Shown here piece after piece: positions 1 to 9,861 of a stretch of 64,000 bases of DNA. This DNA comes from Bradyrhizobium sp. AZCC 1693 (lineage in GTDB: Bacteria > Pseudomonadota > Alphaproteobacteria > Rhizobiales > Xanthobacteraceae), in NCBI RefSeq assembly GCF_036924745.1, contig NZ_JAZHSD010000001.1, positions 6,881,001-6,945,000 of the forward strand, written 5' to 3'. The position numbers were made by a program, and so were the translations under genes. Within the stretch, counting starts at the first letter, position 1, and each line of letters opens with the position of its first letter. Under the pieces are notes generated by a model. That model had not been told where the DNA came from and made no database searches. It worked only from the letters and a program-made list of their open reading frames with translations.

Positions 1-2
1 CG

Positions 3-382
3 AGCACGGCCGAGAAACTCGACATTGCGTTTGCCTCGGCCGCTTCCCAGCGCGCCGATGCAATAATTGTTTTTGGCGATCCTCTGACCATGATCGAGGC
101 CCCCGAGTTGTCGCGCTCGCAGCGGAGCATCATCTGCCCGCGATTTATCTCTTCCGACAATTCGCCAATGGCGGATTGGTCGTCTACGGCCCCGATATAT
201 TCGACCTGTTCCGCCGTGCAGGCGGCTACGTCGACAAGATTCTCAAAGGCATCAAGCCTTCCGATCTGCCAATAGAGCAGCCGACCAAATTCGAGCTGGT
301 GATCAACCTGAAGACTGCCAAAGCCCTCGGCCTGACCGTCCCGCCATCGATACTCGTCCGCGCCGACGAGGTGATCGAATGA
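3..382 (+). pseudogene. ABC_sub_bind periplasmic protein, C-terminal part, frameshifted and cut by window edge
   Basis: The first ~100 bases read in one frame as a segment ending ..IIVFGDPLTMIEAP. From about base 101 the homologous continuation lies in the next frame (RVVALAAEHHLPAIYLFRQF), through ..[13 protein letters not shown] to the family-typical end RADEVIE and the stop at 380-382. The same C-terminus ([11 protein letters not shown].., RADEVIE) ends the intact paralogue at 1733-2713. ABC_sub_bind (PF04392) proteins are periplasmic solute-binding components of uncharacterised ABC importers. One indel near 93-104 explains the frame change, so the gene is probably dead unless the base is a sequencing error. 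The 5' end lies outside the window. Confidence 0.7.
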
Positions 383-928
383 CGTCGGCGAATGTCTTTG
401 TTGGCAGAAGCTGCCAATCCGAGATCTCCGCTAAACGGTCGCTTTCGAGGGGAAAGCGGACGTTGCCCGAACAAGCCATTTCGGTAGCGTTTGACCCAAC
501 TGTATGGTCCGGCCGTGCGGTGCAAGAGGTTCGTCGACCTGGTTGATGCGGTCTTGCATTACTGTATCCGGCCTCTGGTTGGAGCGTGTGCTCCGGGCCA
601 CCATGGATATCAGCGCGCATGCGACTTGATTCTCGGATAAGCCTCGAACGGGCTAGTTGGGTCACCAGTGTTCGCGCGCGCCGGAAGACCGATCACTCCA
701 TCGTCGTCTGATCCTCTCGTAGACGTTGGGCAGACTAAACTACATCATCGATAGTTCCTCATTTTTGCGCTGTTCCTTTGTTCGTGCCGGGCGGCCGTTC
801 CTTCGTTCCGGCCTGCGCGTGCAGACGCGCCGCGCGCAGGCGCCGTCAAGGTTGGCCGTCGCGCTTGTCTTGTCTCCCGCGTGCTGCTGCCAGGCCCACG
901 CCTTGACGCGCCTGAGCACGGCGCGAGG
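383..928. other. Intergenic, no gene seen
   Basis: Between the ABC_sub_bind remnant and the IS110 fragment I find no reading frame with family motifs, good codon pattern or ribosome-binding site. Overlapping open frames occur on both strands, as expected at this GC content. The segment probably includes debris from the IS110 insertion, but no IS end could be placed. Confidence 0.4.
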
Positions 929-1690
929 TCATGCTGGACGGCACGCCATCGCATCGGTCTTGACGCACGCGAAGCCGCGCTCCTTGTTGAGAACCGCCCA
1001 CGCGATGCGGGCGAGCTTGTTGGCTAGCGCAATGGCGAGCACGTTGTGGTGCAGTCGCCTCTTCGCCGCCTCGATCCAGGACTTGAGCCCATAGCGTTCC
1101 CAATGCTCTGGCCCGAGCTTAACCAGCACGACCCAGGCCGCCTGAACGAAGAGGACGAGCAGATAGCGCTTGCCGCGCTTTGATATGCTACCGAGGATTG
1201 TCCGGTCTCTCGTCGAGATCTGTTTCGGGATCAGCCCGAGCCAGGCGCCGAAGTCGCGGCCTTTGGAGAACGCATCGCCGGTGCCGATCGCGGCCACCAT
1301 CGCACTCGAGATGATGGGACCGATGCGGGGGACCGTCATCAGCCGCTCGCAGTGCTGATCTCGACGGGCGAGCGTTTCAATCTCGCTGGAGAGGCCCTCG
1401 ATGCGAGCATCCAGGTAGCGCCAGTCTCCCGCTAAATCCTCGATCACGCGCAACATGCGAGGCGAGAGGACGTCGGTGCGCGTCGCCAGAATGCCCGGCA
1501 GTTCGACTCGCAGGAAACGCTGTCCTTGCCGTATCGCAACGCCCCGTTCCAGCAGAAAGGCGCGGATTTGATTAGTGATGTCGGTGCGCTGACTGACCAA
1601 TCGCTCGCGCACCCGATGCAGGGCTTGCAGATGCGACGGCGCTGCTGCCTGTGCAATCCCTAGATCGATAGGCACTCCAAGGCCCGATGC
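929..1690 (-). pseudogene. IS110-family transposase, N-terminally truncated
   Basis: The reading frame starting near 1675 (GTG) encodes about 248 residues that match the C-terminal two thirds of IS110/IS1111-type transposases: LHRVRERLVSQRTDITNQIR, then TVPRIGPIISSAMVAAIG (the transposase_20 helix-hairpin-helix region), FGAWLGLIPKQ and SKRGKRYLLVLFVQAA. The N-terminal DEDD RuvC-like domain with the first catalytic acids is missing. Upstream sequence changes abruptly into the end of the ABC_sub_bind gene at 1733. Family members are usually about 340 residues, so roughly a hundred are gone and the element cannot transpose by itself. Confidence 0.75.
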
Positions 1691-1732
1691 CGGTGAATGA
1701 CCAATACATCGCGCTATCGACAGCCAATGCCT

Positions 1733-2713
1733 TCATTCGATTACCTCGTCTGCGCGGCCAAGCAGAGAAAGCGGGAAGGTGAGGTCGAGCGCCTTGGCGG
1801 TCTTCAGGTTGATGACTAGCTCGACCTTCACCGACTGCTGGACTGCGAGATCGGCCGGCGTTTCGCCTTTGAGAATCCGGCCCGCGTAGATGCCCACCTC
1901 GCGATAGGCATCCAACAGACTGGTGCCGTAGCTCATAAGACCGCCTGCAGCGGCGTAATCGCGGAATGCATAAACCGTGGGGATCGAATGATGCGCCGCT
2001 AGCGCAACGAGTTGCTCGCGTCGGCTATTGAAGAATGTATCGCCCTGTACGCAAAGCCCACCAGCCCGAATTTGATCGAGGGTTGCGAAGGCCGGCTCGA
2101 AGTCGTGTTCGCTGCTGGCATTCAGGATATGGACTCGCTGGCCAATCGTGCGCTCCGCCTCCCGAACTTGTCGCGAAAGGCGCTCCGAAGTTGCATTTTT
2201 CGGATTTACGAGGTAGCCGATGATGGCGGCTTTCGGAACCAGCTCGTGGAGCAACTCCAGTAGCTTCGGTGCTAGGTCGTCGTTTAATGGGGTTACGCCC
2301 GTGATGCTGCCGCCCGGCCGACTCAGACTGACGACAAGGCCGAGGGCGATTGGGTCGCCGCCGACGAGGAAGACGATGGGGATGGTCGTAGTCGTCGCCT
2401 TGGCAACGAGTGCCGCAGCGGTGCCGAACGCAGCGATGACATTCACCTGTCGGTCGACCAAGTCGGCTGCCAGTACTGGTAATTTATCGTATCTGCCTCC
2501 AGCCCAGCGGTATTCGATCGCTACGTCTTGGCCCTCAACGTAGCTGGTCTCGCTCAGGCCGCGACGAAATGCGGTAACTTCAGTGCGCCGCGTTTCGAGC
2601 GATGCGCCATGGAGGAATCCGATCACCGGCATCGCCTGCTGCTGTGCGCGCGCGGTGAGCGGCCAGATAATCGCCGCACCGCCAAGAAGTCCGACGAAAT
2701 CGCGCCGTCTCAT
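1733..2713 (-). CDS. ABC transporter substrate-binding protein (ABC_sub_bind family)
   Basis: This 326-residue secreted protein belongs to the ABC_sub_bind family (PF04392), periplasmic receptors of poorly characterised importers that are greatly expanded in Bradyrhizobium. It opens with [23 protein letters not shown], a twin-arginine-like signal peptide with an AxA-type cleavage region. The periplasmic-binding fold follows ([52 protein letters not shown]). It ends ..[14 protein letters not shown] and RADEVIE. Length is normal for the family. No permease or ATPase gene is adjacent, so the transported substrate cannot be inferred. The truncated IS110 copy begins about 40 bp beyond its stop codon. 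Confidence 0.85.
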   Translation of the reverse strand: MRRRDFVGLLGGAAIIWPLTARAQQQAMPVIGFLHGASLETRRTEVTAFRRGLSETSYVEGQDVAIEYRWAGGRYDKLPVLAADLVDRQVNVIAAFGTAAALVAKATTTTIPIVFLVGGDPIALGLVVSLSRPGGSITGVTPLNDDLAPKLLELLHELVPKAAIIGYLVNPKNATSERLSRQVREAERTIGQRVHILNASSEHDFEPAFATLDQIRAGGLCVQGDTFFNSRREQLVALAAHHSIPTVYAFRDYAAAGGLMSYGTSLLDAYREVGIYAGRILKGETPADLAVQQSVKVELVINLKTAKALDLTFPLSLLGRADEVIE

Positions 2714-3185
2714 GCAGCCCTCCAGGAAGGCCTCAGGACCACGCTAAATCCAGGTCGAAGGGACACATATCGCGGCATGGCTCAGCGGCAAATTCAATTC
2801 ACAAATTATAAACGCGCGAAGGTTTAACGCCGCCGCCGCGGCTAACCAAACGGGAATGCGGGCTTCGTTATTGGCACCGCTAATCCATCGGATTTGATTG
2901 ACGCGTTTGACCCTGGCTGTGTGAAAACTCCACAAGCCCGAAAAAGCCTAGAATGGTTTCTCTTAGATCGATCAAAATCGACCGCGCCTAAGGGTTTTCA
3001 CGAATCGCGATTCACTAGAATATCCCGCGAGCGAGTTCGGGGTTCGCGAGCGTGCGGCGTGGCGCGGCCGCGGGGCATTGGTGTCGAAGCTTGGGATGAC
3101 GTTGATGGCGTCGTGGATTCAGATCGGCGTAGCGACACAATTGCGACCGGTCTGGAGATTCAGTCGACCAAGTCTTGAATTTCGT
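2714..3185. other. Intergenic, no gene seen
   Basis: This 472-bp stretch separates two leftward gene blocks. It should hold the promoter of the ABC_sub_bind gene, but I cannot pick -35/-10 elements with confidence. An open frame at 2894-3178 has no recognisable motif and no convincing ribosome-binding site. Confidence 0.35.
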
Positions 3186-4304
3186 TTACGGGTGAAGTGC
3201 GCGCACATTCACATTGAAGGCTTGGATCGGACGGTGAAAGCCCTTGAGCACGAGCTCGCCGACAGGTTCGGTCTCTGCAAGCTCCTCGATCGCCGCGAAC
3301 ACCTTGCTGTCGATCAGGATCTGTCCGTTTTTCGCCTCGGCGCACAGTCGCGCGGCGAGATTGACAACCGAGCCGGTGGCCGAATAGTCGAACCGGCCCT
3401 CGCAACCGATGCGGCCGAGCGTGGCGTAGCCGTGGGCGATGCCGACCCCGAACCCGAGCTCGTGACCCAACTTGCGCCAGTTGGTCGCAAGCGCGGCAGC
3501 GTGGTCGCGCATCGCGACGGCGAGCCGAACGGCGCGCTGCGCAGGATCGACACATGGCAGCGGATCGTTGAACAAGACCATGATGCCATCGCCTGTAAAG
3601 CGGTGCAGCGTGCCTTCGAACTCGTGGATGAGTCCACCGAGGTCCGCGTGGTACTCGCGCAGAACCGCTATTACCTCCTCCGGCTCGGCCGTCTCCGCAA
3701 AGGCCGTGAATCCCCGCAGATCACAGAACAACACGGTCACATCTCGGCGGTGGCTGTCCAAGAGCTCTTCGCCCGAGGACAGAACGATCTCGGCAATCTG
3801 CGGCGCCAGGAAGCTCTTGAGCCGGCCCATGCGTTCGATCTCGGCGACTTGCTCCGTGACGCGCTGCTCGAGCGTGCGGTTCCAGTCGGCGAGTTCGTGC
3901 GCCTGTCCCTGCACCTTGTCATGAAGCTCCTTGAGGCGCAGGACCGATCTCACACGCGCTACCAGCGCGGACTGATCGATCGGCTTGGTCAGATATTCGT
4001 CGGCCCCGGCCTCGAGCCCCGTGACGACATCCCTGGTATCGGTCCTGGCCGTCACCAGAATGATGGGCATGAACGGCAGCTCGGCATCCTGCTTGAGCCG
4101 GCGGCAGACCTCGATGCCGTCGATCTTGGGCATCATGACGTCGAGCAGGATCAGATCCGGGGCCCTTTCTCTCGCGGCAGCGAGCGCTTCCTCTCCGTCG
4201 GCCGCGTGCATGAGCTCATAGCCGTGTGGCGCAAGCCGTGCGCTGAGAATGTCGCGGTTCGCCTCGCTGTCGTCGACGATTAGAATGCGGGGAGGATGGT
4301 GCAT
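3186..4304 (-). CDS. Response regulator with class III adenylate/guanylate cyclase output domain
   Basis: This 372-residue protein has an N-terminal receiver domain (ILIVDDSEANRDIL, phospho-acceptor Asp in LILLDVMMPKIDG, Lys in EYLTKPIDQ), then a coiled linker around residues 125-165 (ELHDKVQGQAHELADWNRTL). A class III nucleotide cyclase domain follows: metal-binding Asp in TVLFCDLRGFTAF, second Asp in HRFTGDGIMVLFNDP, and SATGSVVNLAARLCAEA near the transition-state region. It is expected to make cAMP (or cGMP) in the cytoplasm when phosphorylated. It is the last gene of a three-gene leftward operon, 14 bp downstream of a stand-alone receiver and after the sensor kinase. The probable input is therefore phosphotransfer from that kinase. 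Confidence 0.88.
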   Translation of the reverse strand: MHHPPRILIVDDSEANRDILSARLAPHGYELMHAADGEEALAAARERAPDLILLDVMMPKIDGIEVCRRLKQDAELPFMPIILVTARTDTRDVVTGLEAGADEYLTKPIDQSALVARVRSVLRLKELHDKVQGQAHELADWNRTLEQRVTEQVAEIERMGRLKSFLAPQIAEIVLSSGEELLDSHRRDVTVLFCDLRGFTAFAETAEPEEVIAVLREYHADLGGLIHEFEGTLHRFTGDGIMVLFNDPLPCVDPAQRAVRLAVAMRDHAAALATNWRKLGHELGFGVGIAHGYATLGRIGCEGRFDYSATGSVVNLAARLCAEAKNGQILIDSKVFAAIEELAETEPVGELVLKGFHRPIQAFNVNVRALHP

Positions 4305-4318
4305 CGGAGCTCGGCTCG

Positions 4319-4684
4319 TTAGGGCAGATATTCCCGGATCTTGGCGAGCAGCTCACGCGGACTAAAGGGCTTGGTGACATAGCCCTCGCAGCCCGCAGCC
4401 CGCGCCTTTTCCTCGTCTCCGCTCAGGGCGTAGGAGGTCACCGCGATAATGGGGATTGCGGAGAGCGCCGATTGAGCCTTGATCCGGCGTGTCGCCTCGT
4501 AGCCGTCCAGAAGCGGCAGCTGTATATCCATCAGGATGAGATCGGGCCGATCCGCGGCGGCGGCCGCAACGCCGTCCTCGCCATTTTCGGCTTCGATCAG
4601 CTCGTAGCCGACGCTCGAAAGCAAATCCCGCAGGATTCGCCGGTTGTCCTCCTGATCTTCGATCACCAGGATGCGCTTGGTCAT
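4319..4684 (-). CDS. Single-domain response regulator (CheY-like/DivK-like)
   Basis: This 121-residue stand-alone receiver domain shows all canonical residues: the acidic pair in [10 protein letters not shown], phospho-acceptor Asp in [13 protein letters not shown], Thr/Ser in [11 protein letters not shown] and Lys in GYVTKPFSP. The start at 4684 is chosen because its ATG overlaps the kinase stop in an ATGA arrangement, implying translational coupling. A longer upstream extension would be unusual for this family. With no output domain it probably acts by protein contact or as a phosphate shuttle between the upstream kinase and the downstream receiver-cyclase. Confidence 0.88.
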   Translation of the reverse strand: MTKRILVIEDQEDNRRILRDLLSSVGYELIEAENGEDGVAAAAADRPDLILMDIQLPLLDGYEATRRIKAQSALSAIPIIAVTSYALSGDEEKARAAGCEGYVTKPFSPRELLAKIREYLP

Positions 4685-7668
4685 GGTTGCCTCGCCTGTC
4701 GCTCGACTCGCACCGGAACCGTAAAGGAAAATGTCGCGCCCTCGCCAAGGACCGATTCCACCCAAATCCGCCCGTGGTGCAGTTCGATGATCCGCTTGGC
4801 GATCGACAAGCCAAGCCCCGTTCCGCCCTGCTTGCGGGTCGAGGATGTGTCGGCCTGCGCGAACTCCTCGAAGATCTTCACTTGATGGTCTGCCGAAATT
4901 CCGGGCCCGGTATCACGAACGGCGACCGTAAACGTGCCATCCGCTACCGAAGCCTTGATCGACACCGAGCCCCGGTCCGTAAACTTGATGGCATTTCCGA
5001 CAAGGTTGAGCAGCACCTGCGCGAGGCGACGCTCATCGCCGCGGCCAATGGGCAGATCCGGGGCGACTTCAACATTGAGCGCCAGATCCTTTTCGGTCGC
5101 GAGCGATTCGACCGCGACGACCACGGCGTGTACGGAGTCTCTAAGTGAGTAGTCGGTCAGCGACAGGGTGAGCTGACCCGCCTCGATCTTGGACAGATCA
5201 AGGACGTCGTTGATCAGACCAAGAAGGTGCTTGCCGTTGCTCTGAACGCGCTCGAGCACCGCTCGCATCTTGTCGGGCATGTCACCATAGATGTTGTCCA
5301 GGATCAGCTCGGTGTAGCCGAGGATGGCGTTGAGTGGCGTGCGCAGCTCGTGACTCATGTTGGCGAGGAACTGCGATTTGTGCTTGCTCGCAATCTCGAG
5401 CTGCCGGCTCTTGTCCCCGATCTCATGGAACAGCCTGGCGTTCTGGATCGCCAGCACCGATTGGGCCGCGAAGGTCTGCAGGAGGTCGATCTTGCCAGCC
5501 GCGAACGTACCGGTGTCGCGCCGCCGTACCACCAGGGCGCCGACGATGGTGTCGCGGCTGAGCAACGGCACAGCCAGCAGCGATCGATAGCCGGCGCGCA
5601 GGATGAGCTCCAGCGTCGGCGAGGAGGGCTCCTGACGCAGGTCGGGGACCTGCAGGGGTCCGCGAACCGAAACGGCCTGCTGCATCAGCCTCTCACCGGC
5701 GCCGATCCGTTGGTCGCGGATCGCTGCGATAAGCGCCTCGTCCATTCCGTAGGTGGCGCTCAGCCGGAATTGCTGTTGCGCCTCATCGAACACGTAGATT
5801 GCGCCGGCATCGGTACCCGAGAGCTGCACCGCGTTGGCGACGATGGTCGTAAGCACGGTTTCGAGATCAAGCGTCGAGTTCACCGCCTGCGTGACGTCGC
5901 CGAGCGCTTTCAGCTCCTGGACCGAGCGCCCGAGCTCCTCCGTTCGCGCCTGAAGCTCATCGAGCAGCCGAACATTCTCGATCGCGATCACGGCCTGGTC
6001 GGCGAAAGTCCGAACCAACTCGACCTGCCTGTCAGTAAACGGTTGAACCCGCTGGCGTCCGAGATTGATCGTACCGACCACGACCCCCTCGCGCAGTAGA
6101 GGCACGCCGAGCATGGTGTGAGTTTTTTCCAGCGTCACCGTCTCGGTTATGGAGTATTCCTCGTCGGAAGCGATGTCGGCGATGTGGACGACCTGTCCCT
6201 CAGATGCAACCCGTCCGGTCATGCTCCCACGCCCAACGGGCAAAACGCGACCTCGAATGAGCGCGTTGGATTCGGGCGCAAAGGAAAAAGTTGCTACCAC
6301 CCGATAAGCTTCTCCCTCGAGGTTGGAGATAAGCGCGGAATCGGCTTCGCATAGCCGTACGGCAGATTCGACTAGCGTATCGAGCACCGTCTGCAGGTCA
6401 AAGGCCGACCGGCTGATTACCTTGAGCACTTCCGCGGTCGCCGTCTGCTGCTGCAGGGACTCCCGCAATTCTGCGGTCCGCTGCTCGACCTTGTTTTCCA
6501 GGTCGGCATAAGATTCCTGCAAGCGCGCGCCCATTTCGTTGAACTGGTCAGCGAGGCTTTCCAGTTCGTCGCCGGTCTTGATTGAGATGCGCTGGCCGAG
6601 ATCGCCGGCGCCGATGCGTGCGGCGCCCGCGCGCAGCGCCTGGATCGGGCCGACCATGCGTCGCGCCAGCAGGATTCCTGCAAGCACAGCAAACACTGAT
6701 GCCGCAAGCAGTACGAACGCTAGCCGCTGCAAGGCGGTGTAGAGCGGGGCATAGGCTTCCTCGACCGGCAGTTCGACAAACATGGTCCAACCGAGCGGTA
6801 AGATCGGCGCGGATGCGGTCAACACCTCTTTCCCCTGGATGTTGCGCGCGCCCTGCAGCTCGTCGGCTGTGCCGCCCGCCTGCCCACCTTGCGCCGCCTG
6901 CACCTGCGCGAGCTTGGACATGTCGGTGTTGCGCAGCACAAGGCTGATGTCGGGATGCGCAATCAGCCGGCCCTGAGCGTCGACGACATAAGCGCGGCCG
7001 TGCTCGCCAACCTTGATTTGGGACACCACGTCCCAGATCAGCTTCAAGTTGACCTCGGCGATGCTGACGCCGGCGTCCTTACGGGTGCCGGCCGCCGCCA
7101 ATGTCATATACGGCTCGGATTCCCTGCGGAAGTAGACCGGCCCGTAGTAGACTTTGTGGGCGACGGCCTCGGTGAATTTCGGCTCCTTTGAAAGGTCAAG
7201 GCCGCTGTCGATCACGTTCATGGCCAAGCGCGAGACGAGCAGCCGCTCCTTGCCGGTAGAATCCACCTGCGCGAGTTCGGTGATCGCCGGCACCTGACGC
7301 AGCAATCGCAGCGCGTCAAAGCGGCGCTGTTCGATTGAACCCGCCGACCACGGTAATTGGGTGGTCCATCCGAGCTGGCTCTCGATTTCCTTGATGAACC
7401 GGCTGATCTTGGCCGCCGCAGCCACCGCCTGTTCGTGCTGAATCCGGATCAGCGAGGCCTTGTGCTCACGGAAATAGAAGAAAACCTCGAAACTTCCGTT
7501 GGCTAGCAGCGCGACGCCAACCACGGCGACAAACAGCGCAACGTACTTGATGAAGAGCCCGCTGCGGTTTCTCCCGCCGGATGAAACCGCTCCCACCTCC
7601 GCGCTCGCTACCGGCGATCCCGCTAGCGTCCGACCCCGTGGCGTATCCGGGTGGAGGGAGATGCTCAT
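4681..7668 (-). CDS. Membrane sensor histidine kinase with Cache, HAMP and two GAF domains
   Basis: This 995-residue kinase has TM1 near residues 36-60 ([17 protein letters not shown]) and a periplasmic Cache-like sensor up to about 315 ([35 protein letters not shown]). TM2 follows near 318-338, then HAMP ([19 protein letters not shown]). Two GAF domains follow, each ending in a typical [15 protein letters not shown] or [15 protein letters not shown] helix. HisKA carries the phospho-acceptor His in [19 protein letters not shown], and the HATPase_c domain has N, G1 and G2 boxes ([30 protein letters not shown]). It heads the operon with the two response regulators. The last codons overlap the next gene. 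The signal sensed is unknown. Confidence 0.9.
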   Translation of the reverse strand: MSISLHPDTPRGRTLAGSPVASAEVGAVSSGGRNRSGLFIKYVALFVAVVGVALLANGSFEVFFYFREHKASLIRIQHEQAVAAAAKISRFIKEIESQLGWTTQLPWSAGSIEQRRFDALRLLRQVPAITELAQVDSTGKERLLVSRLAMNVIDSGLDLSKEPKFTEAVAHKVYYGPVYFRRESEPYMTLAAAGTRKDAGVSIAEVNLKLIWDVVSQIKVGEHGRAYVVDAQGRLIAHPDISLVLRNTDMSKLAQVQAAQGGQAGGTADELQGARNIQGKEVLTASAPILPLGWTMFVELPVEEAYAPLYTALQRLAFVLLAASVFAVLAGILLARRMVGPIQALRAGAARIGAGDLGQRISIKTGDELESLADQFNEMGARLQESYADLENKVEQRTAELRESLQQQTATAEVLKVISRSAFDLQTVLDTLVESAVRLCEADSALISNLEGEAYRVVATFSFAPESNALIRGRVLPVGRGSMTGRVASEGQVVHIADIASDEEYSITETVTLEKTHTMLGVPLLREGVVVGTINLGRQRVQPFTDRQVELVRTFADQAVIAIENVRLLDELQARTEELGRSVQELKALGDVTQAVNSTLDLETVLTTIVANAVQLSGTDAGAIYVFDEAQQQFRLSATYGMDEALIAAIRDQRIGAGERLMQQAVSVRGPLQVPDLRQEPSSPTLELILRAGYRSLLAVPLLSRDTIVGALVVRRRDTGTFAAGKIDLLQTFAAQSVLAIQNARLFHEIGDKSRQLEIASKHKSQFLANMSHELRTPLNAILGYTELILDNIYGDMPDKMRAVLERVQSNGKHLLGLINDVLDLSKIEAGQLTLSLTDYSLRDSVHAVVVAVESLATEKDLALNVEVAPDLPIGRGDERRLAQVLLNLVGNAIKFTDRGSVSIKASVADGTFTVAVRDTGPGISADHQVKIFEEFAQADTSSTRKQGGTGLGLSIAKRIIELHHGRIWVESVLGEGATFSFTVPVRVERQARQP

Positions 7669-7851
7669 TGCTCAAATCTAGCAGCAATGCTGCAGTTTGT
7701 CTCAGCCTGCGGACCGGAAGCCGGCAGGCGGTGACGGGAACCCGAGGGTTGCTCGCCCAGCAGCGAGTTACCGAAAGCTACAATCCCTGGCGGCCACCCA
7801 AGCTGCTAAGCTCTCTATGCTACAGGCGTGGTCCTCTGAGGGGGAGGGCGC

Positions 7852-8039
7852 ATGCGACGAAAGGAATTCATCTCATTCCTTGGCAGCGCGGCGACGTGCT
7901 TGCCCGCGGCGAGTGAGGCAGCAATCCAATCTCGAAGCCAACTCGACCCGGACGCGTCATAGTTTTGGAGACACTGTCAGCGCTCCACCCAGAGCCTCCC
8001 GTTCCATGCGTTAGCCGCGCCGACGAGGTAATCGAATGA
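7852..8039 (+). pseudogene. ABC_sub_bind remnant: N-terminus joined to last codons
   Basis: An ATG at 7852 starts MRRKEFISFLGSAATCLPAA, the typical signal peptide of ABC_sub_bind proteins (compare [14 protein letters not shown] at 2713). About 100 bp later the family-specific C-terminal codons RADEVIE plus stop appear at 8016-8039. The roughly 300 residues in between are missing. This is an internally deleted relic of a gene related to the copies at 3-382 and 1733-2713. Confidence 0.6.
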
Positions 8040-8196
8040 GGGCGGCGTAGTTTGCTGCGGCGCATGAGTCCGGAGTTGTGCACTTTTCGGACTCGATCGG
8101 TCACGCTAGTGATTCGTTCACGGCGCTAAAGCGGACGTGCTGGGGACATCGTCGGAACGACGCGATTGACCATTCGACCCACCGTGACGAGTTCAC

Positions 8197-9063
8197 TCAG
8201 GGTGTATCGACCCTGTAAGCCACAACAGTGCCTTCCATCATCATCGGGATCATGACGGTACCATCCGGCCCCACGCCGAGGTCGGCGCTTCCCTTCGCGA
8301 GCGGAAGGAGACGCGTCGCCTTGCCGTTGCTCGCGACGTGGAACAGGCCGCCGCTCATCCAGTCGGTGACAAGATAGCCGCCCTTGCCGTCGGGCTCGAC
8401 ACCATCGAAATTGCCGGCGGGTGTCGAGTCACCCAGAGCAGACACTTTCTTGGTCGCGAGATCGACGGCCTTCATGTGGCCGGGTACCTTGGTCGAAAAG
8501 TCCGGGGCCATCTTGCCCCACGACGCGACCACAAGCCTGCCGTCCTCGACGAGGAGCCCGTTCGGGTTATCGAGCGCATCATCCTGCAGCAGGAGCGACA
8601 GCTTGCCGCCGTCGAGCACCCAAATGCTGTTTGTCACCATGTCGGATGCGTAGACCCGCCCCGTCTTGTCAGCCGCGAGGTCGTTCAAGAACTTGGATCC
8701 GGGTGCCTCGTATCGGTTGATGACTTCGCCCTTGGCGAGGTCGATTTCCGCAATCCGATCGACGTCTGCGGCGTACAGCTTGCCGTTGGCAAGCGCTAGG
8801 CCGGTCGGACTGTCGAGTCCCTTGACCCATTCGATTGTGACGACCTTTCCATCCGGCCCAAGCTTTGAAATGAAACCGTTGCCATCCTTTTTCATCGGAT
8901 CGCCGTTGACGTTCGACACATAAATGACCCCCGCGGCACGGTCAAAGACCACCGACTCGGGCTGCTTGAAGCCACTCGCCTCCCACAGCTTCTGAGGTTC
9001 CGCGGCGACGGCACTGAAGGTAAGCACGGCAAACACTAATGCGGAGAGCTGAGGTGTCCTCAT
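8197..9063 (-). CDS. Secreted SMP-30/gluconolactonase-like beta-propeller protein
   Basis: This 288-residue protein has a clear signal peptide (MRTPQLSALVFAVLTFSAVAA, cleavage after AEP or VAA). Repeated strand units are typical of SMP-30/NHL-type six-bladed propellers: PESVVFDRAAGVIYVSNV, SPTGLALANGKLYAADV, FLNDLAADKTGRVYASD and GNFDGVEPDGKGGYLVTDW. The acidic residues that bind the metal in SMP-30 lactonases (E, N, D positions in PESV, LND, DGVEPD) appear to be retained. It may be a periplasmic lactonase or ligand-binding propeller, but the substrate is unknown. It stands alone with no co-oriented neighbour. Confidence 0.75.
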   Translation of the reverse strand: MRTPQLSALVFAVLTFSAVAAEPQKLWEASGFKQPESVVFDRAAGVIYVSNVNGDPMKKDGNGFISKLGPDGKVVTIEWVKGLDSPTGLALANGKLYAADVDRIAEIDLAKGEVINRYEAPGSKFLNDLAADKTGRVYASDMVTNSIWVLDGGKLSLLLQDDALDNPNGLLVEDGRLVVASWGKMAPDFSTKVPGHMKAVDLATKKVSALGDSTPAGNFDGVEPDGKGGYLVTDWMSGGLFHVASNGKATRLLPLAKGSADLGVGPDGTVMIPMMMEGTVVAYRVDTP

Positions 9064-9372
9064 GGTAGCCTCCTCGCGATTGCCCCCGAGAAAGGAACAA
9101 GCCTGTCACGGCAGATGTTCCGTCCGTTCTTAATTTATGCCCCGCCGACTACCACGCGGATCGAGCACGTGACCAATGCCTGAGTTTGGCACCTTTGAGA
9201 CATGTCCGCCTATCCTAAGAATGTCTGTTCACCGGGGTAGACCGGAAGTCCGCCAAACCGACGCGAATAACCCATAGCGGATTTCGCTGCCGGCAGTCCG
9301 GTGCGCTGGCACACTCTGGTCTGTCCTTCCAATCGGGTGTAGAGTGCACGTCCAGTAGAGAAGGAGGGCATC
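9064..9372. other. Divergent promoter region between two secreted-protein genes
   Basis: This 309-bp region lies between the leftward propeller gene and the rightward gene at 9373, so both promoters should be here. I recognise a strong ribosome-binding site (AAGGAGGGC) just before 9373. No confident -35/-10 pair or repeat was found. Confidence 0.4.
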
Positions 9373-9861
9373 ATGAAATTTGCCTTTCTTTCAACCCTTA
9401 TCCTTGCACTTTCGACGAGTGCCGGCTTTGCCCAACAGCCCGCGCCGTGTCGAAACTTTGAGGCGACAATTGCGCTTCAAATGACTAAGGATGGTTGCGC
9501 AAGCCAGATCGACCTTTGCACCGCAGGAGCAGTCAAGAGCAACGAGCCCGCTCTAAGCGGCGCTACGTGGTTTTTCACGGCGCACGGAATGGCCGAAACG
9601 GCAGGACTGGCTTCGTTGCCCAAAGCACTGCAATCTTTCGCGGGAACGGTGGTAGTCACCACAAAAGGAGGAACATTCACGACCACCACTGTTGGCATTT
9701 ACGACACCGAATCCCAAGCGTTCAGCCAACTCGATAAGATCGTCGAGGGAACTGATCGATTCAGCAACTCCATCGGCCGGCTCATTTTTCTCAACGGCAT
9801 CGGCCGGCAAGGCGGCGGCTTTGATTCCCACGTTCGCGGCCAATTGTGCGTGAACGAATAA
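9373..9861 (+). CDS. Secreted barrel-like hypothetical protein
   Basis: This 162-residue protein has a signal peptide (MKFAFLSTLILALSTSAGFA, cleavage before QQP) and a very good Shine-Dalgarno sequence (AAGGAGG) eight bases upstream. The mature part is rich in Thr/Gly beta-strands (GTVVVTTKGGTFTTTTVGIYD, RFSNSIGRLIFLNGIG) and ends VRGQLCVNE. The pattern resembles allene-oxide-cyclase or dirigent-type barrels, but that is only a visual impression. Four cysteines (C26, C42, C48 and one four residues from the end) could form disulfides in the periplasm. No operon partner. Confidence 0.6.
   Translation: MKFAFLSTLILALSTSAGFAQQPAPCRNFEATIALQMTKDGCASQIDLCTAGAVKSNEPALSGATWFFTAHGMAETAGLASLPKALQSFAGTVVVTTKGGTFTTTTVGIYDTESQAFSQLDKIVEGTDRFSNSIGRLIFLNGIGRQGGGFDSHVRGQLCVNE

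Noticed and set aside
226..665. Overlapping minus-strand open frames of 99 and 120 codons
   Set aside because: They are antisense to the ABC_sub_bind remnant or in non-coding DNA, Arg/Ser-rich, without motif or ribosome-binding site.
2894..3178. 94-codon plus-strand frame upstream of the cyclase end
   Set aside because: Charged composition without a motif; probably non-coding.
3078..4283. 401-codon plus-strand frame opposite the receiver-cyclase gene
   Set aside because: It is a full antisense shadow of a protein with clear receiver and cyclase motifs; its own sequence has none.
5227..6099. 290-codon plus-strand frame inside the sensor kinase
   Set aside because: Antisense of GAF-domain coding sequence; no independent evidence.
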